From Phycisphaerales bacterium (GTDB lineage Bacteria > Planctomycetota > Phycisphaerae > Phycisphaerales > SM1A02): a DNA stretch of 64,000 bases. The stretch spans positions 23,394-87,393 of the forward strand of contig SIAP01000008.1 in NCBI GenBank assembly GCA_009691725.1, given 5' to 3'. The position numbers and the translations under genes are program-made. This document shows, piece by piece, positions 58,496 to 64,000 of this stretch. How positions within the stretch are numbered: position 1 is the first letter of the stretch; every line of letters starts with the position of its first letter. The notes beneath the pieces are model-generated. The model worked only from the letters and a program-made list of their open reading frames with translations. It did not search any database and was not told the origin of the DNA.

Positions 58496-59500
58496 TCATC
58501 CCTGCGCCGCAGACTTTTCTGGCATTTGCATGCCCAGTGACAACCCAAGTTCCTGCAACCGAGCGGTGATCTCGTGCAGCGAGGTCTTTCCGAAAGAACG
58601 CAACTCCATCAGATCCAACTCGGTCTTCTGGACCAATTGGCGGACGGTGACGATCCCTGCTGTTTGCAGACAATTCGTAGCCCGGACTCCAAGGTTGAGA
58701 TCAGCCAACGACATGTCGAACTTCCGATCAGCATCGCTGTCCGGATTCTGCTCTGAGGTGAGCCCTGCTGCCACCAGATCATCGCCTGCGGCATCGAACT
58801 GCACGAAGGGATTGACATGCTTTCGCAAGATCTTTCCTGCCTCGACGATCGCCATCTCAGGCGAAATCGTTCCGTTGGTCCACACGTCGAGCACGAGGCG
58901 CTCGTAGTTCATCCGTTGACCCACGCGTGTGTCTTCAACTCGATAGCGCACGCGCTGAACTGGGGTGAAGATGGCGTCGACCGGAATCTCTCCGATGACT
59001 TGTTCGATTTCGAGATTGTTGTACTGCTCGCTCGCAGGTTGATACCCACGTCCGCGTTTCACAGTCAGGTCTGCTTCGAATGACACCTTGTCATTCACGC
59101 GACAGATGAGATGCTCCGGATTCAGAATTCGAATGGACGCGTCGGACTCGATGGATGCGCCAGTCACATCACCAGGACCCTGCACGCGAATGCGAACCGT
59201 CTTGGCCTCTTCGCCATCCATTTCAACAATCAATCCCTTGATGTTCAAGACGATTTCAGCAACATCCTGCACGATTCCTGGAATCGTGGTGAATTCGTGA
59301 GTCACGCCCGCAATGTGCAACTTGCTGATCGCAGCACCTTCAATGCTCGACAACAAGATGCGTCGCAAACTGTTGCCGATCGTCGTGCCGTATCCACGTT
59401 CAAATGGCTCAGCAGAAAACCGACCAAATGTCTGTGTCAGGCTGTTCTTGTCGACGGTCACTCGACCAGGTAATTCAAGACCTCTCCAGCGTAGATGCAT
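58496..59500 (-). CDS. rpoA: RNA polymerase alpha subunit
   Basis: A 334-residue protein. N-terminal dimerisation domain (SLTQTFGRFSAEPFERGYGTTIGNSLRRILLSSIEGAAI) and C-terminal DNA/activator-binding domain (LADLNLGVRATNCLQTAGIVTVRQLVQKTELDLMELRSFGKTSLHEI). The start at 59500 (MHLRWRGLELP) is fixed by AGGAG upstream; the frame is open beyond it. rpsD, which usually lies between rpsK and rpoA, is missing. Confidence 0.98.
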   Translation of the reverse strand: MHLRWRGLELPGRVTVDKNSLTQTFGRFSAEPFERGYGTTIGNSLRRILLSSIEGAAISKLHIAGVTHEFTTIPGIVQDVAEIVLNIKGLIVEMDGEEAKTVRIRVQGPGDVTGASIESDASIRILNPEHLICRVNDKVSFEADLTVKRGRGYQPASEQYNNLEIEQVIGEIPVDAIFTPVQRVRYRVEDTRVGQRMNYERLVLDVWTNGTISPEMAIVEAGKILRKHVNPFVQFDAAGDDLVAAGLTSEQNPDSDADRKFDMSLADLNLGVRATNCLQTAGIVTVRQLVQKTELDLMELRSFGKTSLHEITARLQELGLSLGMQMPEKSAAQG

Positions 59501-59620
59501 GTTCAAATCTCCTATCCGGCAGTTGTCCAGTCCGAACCGAACGAGCCCAACCCCGATCGGAACCGCGAAACCCTGCCGGGTGCGTCGCGGCCCTGCTGTG
59601 GGGCCAAGCACAAGACGATG

Positions 59621-59995
59621 TTAGACGCGTCGCTTCTTTGGCGAACGGCATCCGTTGAATGGAAGTGGTGTCTGATCCTCGATAGTCAGCACCTTCAAGC
59701 CATTTGCCTGAAGCGCGGTGACCGCTGATTCGCGACCTGGGCCAGCCCCTCGGACTCGAACCTCGACTTCACGCATTCCCACTCGGCGGGCCTTGCCTGC
59801 AGCGCGCTCGCTCGCACGGCTTGCGGCAAATGGCGTGCTCTTGCGTGCGCCCTTGAAACCAACGCTCCCAGCGGAATCCCAACAGAGAGTCTCGCCGTTC
59901 GTATCGGTGATGGTGACGATCGTGTTGTTGAATGTCGCATTGACATGCACGATGCCCTTGATGATGTTCTTACGAATCTTTGGTTTCTTTGACAT
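59621..59995 (-). CDS. rpsK: 30S ribosomal protein S11
   Basis: A 124-residue protein: [29 protein letters not shown], then [13 protein letters not shown] and the C-terminal [13 protein letters not shown]. Platform protein of the small subunit. 30 bp after rpsM. Confidence 0.98.
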   Translation of the reverse strand: MSKKPKIRKNIIKGIVHVNATFNNTIVTITDTNGETLCWDSAGSVGFKGARKSTPFAASRASERAAGKARRVGMREVEVRVRGAGPGRESAVTALQANGLKVLTIEDQTPLPFNGCRSPKKRRV

Positions 59996-60025
59996 GGTGT
60001 TTTGCTCGATGGCGATCCGTGAGGA

Positions 60026-60403
60026 TTAGCCGTTCACGCCTTTCTTGCCTGCAACGGTCTTCTTCTTCCCCTTGCGTGTGCGGGAATTGGTTCGGGTGCG
60101 CTGGCCGCGACATGGGAGCGAGCGACGATGCCTCTCACCACGGTACGCATGAATGTCTTTCAGTCGTTGTATATCCTGCGCAACCTGCCGTCTCAACGCG
60201 CCTTCGACGATGTAACTGTCGTCGATCTCTTTCGAGATGGCAGCGAGTTCTTGATCGCCGAGCGTGTGCGTGCGACGATCCGGGTCGATCCCCGTCTTCG
60301 ACAGGATCTTGGCGGCGATCTTTGGGCCAACCCCATGGATGTACTGAAGCGAAAAGAGGATTTTCTTCTTGTCTGGAATGTCGATACCGGCAATACGTGG
60401 CAT
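60026..60403 (-). CDS. rpsM: 30S ribosomal protein S13
   Basis: A 125-residue protein: MPRIAGIDIPDKKKILFSLQYIHGVGPKIA start, RGERHRRSLPCRGQRTRTNSRTRKGKKKTV end. Head protein contacting L5 and tRNA. 20 bp after rpmJ. Confidence 0.98.
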   Translation of the reverse strand: MPRIAGIDIPDKKKILFSLQYIHGVGPKIAAKILSKTGIDPDRRTHTLGDQELAAISKEIDDSYIVEGALRRQVAQDIQRLKDIHAYRGERHRRSLPCRGQRTRTNSRTRKGKKKTVAGKKGVNG

Positions 60404-60423
60404 AGTGTGCTCCGAGTGTTGGC

Positions 60424-60540
60424 TCAGCCTTGTCGCTGTTTCAGCCGTGGGTTCTTCTTGTTGATGACGAAGCGCTTGCCCTTACGGACAACGATTTGGC
60501 AATCGAGAGTGCGGCGCTTGATACTGCTTCTAACCTTCAT
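60424..60540 (-). CDS. rpmJ: 50S ribosomal protein L36, zinc-free form
   Basis: A 38-residue protein beginning [15 protein letters not shown] and ending [12 protein letters not shown]. The end is the family's conserved tail. The zinc-binding form has three Cys and a His; here only one Cys (residue 14) remains, so this is a C-minus L36 that cannot bind zinc. The gene sits between infA and rpsM, its usual place. Confidence 0.95.
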   Translation of the reverse strand: MKVRSSIKRRTLDCQIVVRKGKRFVINKKNPRLKQRQG

Positions 60541-60595
60541 AAGTGACTCCGTGAATGTGTTCGAAAAACTATCTGTCGTTTGAAAAATGGTCTGA

Positions 60596-60811
60596 TTATT
60601 GTCTGAATGTGATCCGACCTTTGGTCATGTCGTATGGGCTCATTTCAATCGTGACGCGGTCGCCAGGAAGAATGCGGATGAAGAATTTGCGCATCTTGCC
60701 GCTGACATAGGCCAAGATCTCATGGCCATTCTGGAGCTTGACGCGAAACATTGCGTCGGGAAGCGCCTCAGTCACTTCGGCTTCAAGCGTGATTTTTTCT
60801 TCTTTTGCCAT
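60596..60811 (-). CDS. infA: Translation initiation factor IF-1
   Basis: A 71-residue OB-fold protein: [51 protein letters not shown] and the C-terminal [13 protein letters not shown] are near-invariant. AAGGAG precedes the start. 18 bp after map. Confidence 0.98.
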   Translation of the reverse strand: MAKEEKITLEAEVTEALPDAMFRVKLQNGHEILAYVSGKMRKFFIRILPGDRVTIEMSPYDMTKGRITFRQ

Positions 60812-60829
60812 GAACTCCTTTGATCGCCT

Positions 60830-61852
60830 TCAAACTGCCGTCTGAGTCGAGACCGAGGCGCGCGCCTCGTCGAGTATCTCGCACCCATTTCGAGTGATGA
60901 CCACCGTGCGCTCTACCGCGCATCCAGCCATGCCACTTTCGGTTCGCATCGTCCAACCGTCTGGACATGCCACCAACCGGACACCGATAGCGTAGCCATC
61001 CGCGTCAACCGAACGAACGCCATCCGCATGTCGCACCACTGTTGGTTCGACCGACAAGACCATGTTGGGAAGCAGAGTGAAGTCACCGTGCAACATGAAT
61101 TCGCGGTCGATCGCGCACGGGGCAATCGGCGCCTCGTGCAGATCGCGACCAATTCCATGACCCGCGTAACTCGTCACGATTCCCAAGCTGCGGCACTGAG
61201 CGACATCTTGCATCGCCTTTGCGACGGTTGACCATCGGACGCCAGGCGCCATCGTCGAGAGCGCTACCTGCAGCATCTCGTGACAGCCGTGCACCATTGC
61301 GAGACCCGCATAATCACCTCGACCAACAACCACACAGTCCGCGATATCAGCGCACCAACCACGGAGTCGCACCGCGACATCCACGGTCACCACATCGCCA
61401 TCGCGCAGAGGCTCATCACTCGGAACAGCGTGAATCAATCGATCATTCACCGCAACACAGCACGCTGCTGGAAAATGGCTGCGATTGCCGATTCGCGCAT
61501 CAAATGGCACGGACTGGATCACGCTCTCTGCACGCGCTGCGGCGATGATTCCAGAAGCAATGGACGCCAACGAGGATGGCGTCGCCCCAACGACCGCACA
61601 TCGAAGCGCGGCGTCAACGGCGGTCCGAGCGACCAGAGCAGCCTCACGAATCGCCTCGATTTCATCCGATGATCGAAGAGCAACCTGTCGTCCACCGCCA
61701 AAGCGAGGCATCACGGAGTGCGCATCGATCGCTGCGGTTCGGTTGACTTCAGATCCCACCCCTTCAGCAATCCGAACGGTCGCGACAACTCCTCGGCGCC
61801 GAGCATCGGCATCGTTGAGAATGTCATCGGCAGTTGTTCGAATAGTGACCAT
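60830..61852 (-). CDS. map: Methionine aminopeptidase, type I
   Basis: Removes N-terminal Met from nascent proteins. Metal ligands in order: Asp pair in VTVDVAVRLRGWCADIAD, His in GHGIGRDLHEAP, Glu in LSVEPTV, Glu in CAVERTVVIT. It is 340 residues from ATG 61852, with about 48 residues before MPRFGGGRQVALRSSDEIE (ATG 61711), where typical MAPs begin; the shorter start cannot be excluded. ATG 61852 is only 5 bp after the secY stop, favouring coupling. adk, commonly between secY and map, is absent. Confidence 0.93.
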   Translation of the reverse strand: MVTIRTTADDILNDADARRRGVVATVRIAEGVGSEVNRTAAIDAHSVMPRFGGGRQVALRSSDEIEAIREAALVARTAVDAALRCAVVGATPSSLASIASGIIAAARAESVIQSVPFDARIGNRSHFPAACCVAVNDRLIHAVPSDEPLRDGDVVTVDVAVRLRGWCADIADCVVVGRGDYAGLAMVHGCHEMLQVALSTMAPGVRWSTVAKAMQDVAQCRSLGIVTSYAGHGIGRDLHEAPIAPCAIDREFMLHGDFTLLPNMVLSVEPTVVRHADGVRSVDADGYAIGVRLVACPDGWTMRTESGMAGCAVERTVVITRNGCEILDEARASVSTQTAV

Positions 61853-61857
61853 GGGTT

Positions 61858-63270
61858 TTATCCGCGAGCCGATCGGATGCGAGGACCAGAATCATTTGTT
61901 CCGCTCGAAAGGAATCCAGAGTAATTCCGCATCAGCAGGTTTGCCTCAATGCGTTGGACAAGGTCAAGCGCCACGCTCACCACGATCAGCAGTCCTGTGC
62001 CGCCGAGAAACTGCGCCACAAAGAATGGGATCCCAAGTTGTTGACTCACGATGGTCGGAATGATTGCGATGAGGGCGAGCGCACCCGCGCCGACATACGT
62101 AATCCTTGAAATGACCGTTTCGAGGTACTCCGCGGTGCGAGGACCAGGACGCAACCCAGGAATGAACGACCCATGTTCTCGAAGTTGCTTGGCCATGTCT
62201 GTCGGCGAAAGTTGCACTGTCGTCCAGAAGTAGGAGAAGAAGTAGATCAACACGATTTCCACCAGCACATATGGATAGGCGCCGATCTGCAAATTCTGCG
62301 CGATGAAATTGGTGATGCTCGACCAGGTCGATGACGCGTCCACTTGCGCCGCCCGCGATGCCAGCCAGGCGCAACCCGATGCAGGAAACATCATCAGCGT
62401 GCTTGCAAAGATGATTGGCATCACGCCTGCGTGATTGATGCGAAGCGGCAGGTAATGGCGCTGCCCGCCAAAGACCTTGCGCCCCCGAGTGTGCTTCGCT
62501 TGCTGAATCGGAATTCGGCGCTGCGCAACTGTGATGACGATTGCTCCACCGATCACGAAAAGGAATCCCGCAAGCAGCACGATCAATCCCACGACGCCGA
62601 GTTTGGAATCCGATCCCTGCACACTCGCGTCAAAGTTCTGAAAGATCCATGTCGCAGCACTCGGCATTCGCGAGAGAATTCCTGCGGTCAAGATGATCGA
62701 CACACCATTGCCAATCCCGTACTTGTCGACCTGCTCGCCGAGCCACATCAAGAAGAGACTTCCCGCAGTGAGTGCCGCAATTCCAGAGAAGTAAAAGATG
62801 ACAAGCCCACCTCCGAGCTGGAATTCTGGTTGCACGAGGTTCTGACTGCGTAGGAAACCCAGCCACATCAGACCCTGCAAGAGGCACAAACCAACGGTCG
62901 CATACCGAGTCCACTCCATGATCTTCGTCTGGCCAGACATCCCCTCTTTCTTCAAGTCTTGAAGTGCCGGGACGACCGCCTGCAAGAGTTGAAAAATGAT
63001 GCTCGCCGTGATGTACGGCATGATTCCCAACCCGAAGATGGTCGACTGTTGGAGCGACCCTCCAGAGAAGATCGACGCGTACTCGAGAAGTCGACCAAAT
63101 CCAGTCTGATCGACGGATGCGCGTTCCGCAGCACGAGCCAGTTCCGATTGGTCGACGCCAAGCAGCGGAATCCAGAATCCAATGCGATAGACAACCAACA
63201 CGCCAAGCGTAAAAAACACCTTGTTACGCAGGTCGCGGATTCGGAAGATGTTGGCGAAAGCTTCGAGCAT
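61858..63270 (-). CDS. secY: Protein translocase subunit SecY
   Basis: The 470-residue core channel of the Sec translocon, with ten membrane helices. Landmarks: IRDLRNKVFFTLGVLVVYRIGFWIPL (helix 1), the plug region, IFGLGIMPYITASIIFQLL, QRRIPIQ, and RGGQRHYLPLRINHAGVMPIIFAS in loop C4 and RPG-PRTAEYLE in loop C5 (cytosolic ribosome/SecA contacts). Preceded by rplO and followed by map. Confidence 0.97.
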   Translation of the reverse strand: MLEAFANIFRIRDLRNKVFFTLGVLVVYRIGFWIPLLGVDQSELARAAERASVDQTGFGRLLEYASIFSGGSLQQSTIFGLGIMPYITASIIFQLLQAVVPALQDLKKEGMSGQTKIMEWTRYATVGLCLLQGLMWLGFLRSQNLVQPEFQLGGGLVIFYFSGIAALTAGSLFLMWLGEQVDKYGIGNGVSIILTAGILSRMPSAATWIFQNFDASVQGSDSKLGVVGLIVLLAGFLFVIGGAIVITVAQRRIPIQQAKHTRGRKVFGGQRHYLPLRINHAGVMPIIFASTLMMFPASGCAWLASRAAQVDASSTWSSITNFIAQNLQIGAYPYVLVEIVLIYFFSYFWTTVQLSPTDMAKQLREHGSFIPGLRPGPRTAEYLETVISRITYVGAGALALIAIIPTIVSQQLGIPFFVAQFLGGTGLLIVVSVALDLVQRIEANLLMRNYSGFLSSGTNDSGPRIRSARG

Positions 63271-63287
63271 GTCTGTTTCGGTGGTGC

Positions 63288-63863
63288 TTACTTCTTGTCT
63301 TCGGTTGAGGGCTCAGCGCTTGCCTTGGCTTTCGGTGCGCGCTTGGCAGCATTGGCAATCTTGGTTGCTTCTGCCTCGGCTTCGGCGGCTGCAGCTGCGG
63401 CCATTTTCGCTGCGTACGCGGTCAGCGTTGCCGTTCCGCCGGCAGCTTCGATCTTGGACTTGGCTTGAGCAGAGAATCGATCTGCGGTGACCTTCAGCGT
63501 GACCGCGATATCGCCGTTGCCGAGCACCTTCAGAGGGAGTTTCGAGTCGCGAACAATGCCGACTCGAATCAACGCTTCGACATCCACCGTTGATCCAGCG
63601 CCGAAGTGATGCGCGAGGTCCGCAACATTGACGACATGGTAATCAACACGGAAGTCCGCGTTCTTAAATCCGCGCTTTGGGAAGCGACGCAGAAGCGGGG
63701 TCGAACCACCCTGATATCCGGGACGACTAGTCCAACCGGCGCGACTCTTCGCACCGTTGTGACCTCGACCGCTGGTGCCGCCCTTCCCGCTTCCTTCGCC
63801 GCGACCAACGCGCATACGAAGCTTGTGCTTTCCGACTTTTGCTGTGACATCGTGAATCATCAT
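63288..63863 (-). CDS. rplO: 50S ribosomal protein L15, extended
   Basis: A 191-residue protein (E. coli 144). KHKLRMRVGRGEGSGKGGTSGRGHNGAKSRAG and GGSTPLLRRFPKRGFKN are diagnostic. The C-terminal 55 residues are an Ala/Glu/Lys low-complexity tail. ATG 63863 or 63860 starts it. It is upstream of secY as in most bacteria. Confidence 0.97.
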   Translation of the reverse strand: MMIHDVTAKVGKHKLRMRVGRGEGSGKGGTSGRGHNGAKSRAGWTSRPGYQGGSTPLLRRFPKRGFKNADFRVDYHVVNVADLAHHFGAGSTVDVEALIRVGIVRDSKLPLKVLGNGDIAVTLKVTADRFSAQAKSKIEAAGGTATLTAYAAKMAAAAAAEAEAEATKIANAAKRAPKAKASAEPSTEDKK

Positions 63864-63911
63864 GGCTGAATACTCCTCATCAAAGAATCTGAATCAATCT
63901 CGAACTCTGCG

Positions 63912-64000
63912 TCAGGGCTGAACTGGCGGCGATCCTGCTGCGGGCGCAACTTCCGGCGCAGCGATTGGTGTAATTGGCGCAGCGATTGGTGTAACTGGCG
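63912..64000 (-). CDS. 3' end of a partial gene, possibly rpsE (S5)
   Basis: The last 29 codons of a minus-strand gene running off the window (complete codons from 63998). It reads PVTPIAA, then PITPIAA, then PEVAPAAGSPPVQP, a Pro/Ala/Val tail like those on L15 and L17. Gene order (upstream of rplO) suggests rpsE with a C-terminal extension or rpmD, but no core is visible. Confidence 0.55.
   Translation of the reverse strand, partial: PVTPIAAPITPIAAPEVAPAAGSPPVQP
63957..63998 (-). repeat. Tandem duplication, 2 x 21 bp
   Basis: Two adjacent 21-bp copies differing at one base (PVTPIAA/PITPIAA) in the tail of the partial gene at the window edge. Confidence 0.9.

Overview
The window looks like a chromosome segment of a Gram-negative, LPS-bearing bacterium, most likely a planctomycete of the Phycisphaerae type. 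This is inferred from gene content and protein style, not from a marker-gene tree. Supporting points are an LpxL-type acyltransferase and a large LptC/OstA-like protein (LPS outer membrane), a divergent planctomycete-style ECF sigma factor, an ExbB/ExbD operon with very large uncharacterised helical partners, and Ala/Pro-rich tails on ribosomal proteins. Base composition is moderately GC-rich by eye. Genes are tightly packed, often with 4-bp ATGA stop/start overlaps. I see no transposase, integrase, prophage or CRISPR array.

Layout. 1-8 kb (+): a LOG-family protein cut by the window edge, a small lipoprotein, pssA, trpB, an ABC exporter and tryptophan 2,3-dioxygenase, with a secreted exonuclease/endonuclease/phosphatase-fold protein on the other strand. 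8-12 kb (-): rpsT, a CPBP protease and a 927-residue LptC/OstA-like protein. 12-17 kb (+): envelope genes, namely a membrane-anchored coiled-coil protein with a BRCT-like end, an LpxL-like acyltransferase, a fatty acid desaturase and two unknowns. 17-21 kb (-): mrdA (PBP2), rodA and rsmG, all overlapping. 21-24 kb: ychF, a protein of six 18-residue repeats, and aat (-). 24-30 kb (+): tRNA-Gln, a single-domain GlmU-like uridylyltransferase, prs, rplY, pth, rpsF, a good terminator, ssb and a trans-sulfuration enzyme.

30-39 kb (-) is the most unusual region. A seven-gene coupled operon encodes a TonB-like/VWA hybrid, a secreted 395-residue protein, ExbB, two ExbDs, and two large proteins of about 900 residues. 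The VWA protein carries the complete S-x3-H-x6-L-x3-S signature of TonB/TolA in its only membrane helix, but has a VWA domain with a full MIDAS where TonB would have its own C-terminal domain.

39-47 kb (+): pyrH, frr, a beta-helix/PA14 protein, nrdR (TTG start), thrS, and infC, which starts with ATT behind a structured leader. 47-55 kb (+): an arginine cluster argR-argC-argB-argF-argG-argH(A)-argJ, in which ArgH is fused to an acetyltransferase; argD is absent. 55-57.6 kb: an ECF-like sigma factor with unknown neighbours (-), and pheS (+). 57.8-64 kb (-): the end of the spc/alpha ribosomal operons, in transcription order (possible rpsE end)-rplO-secY-map-infA-rpmJ-rpsM-rpsK-rpoA-rplQ. Both adk and rpsD are missing from their usual places.

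A second theme is local tandem duplication. At least ten arrays of 12-21 bp units (2-4 copies) sit at gene ends or between genes. Their sequences are unrelated to one another, which points to repeated slippage or duplication events rather than a dispersed element.
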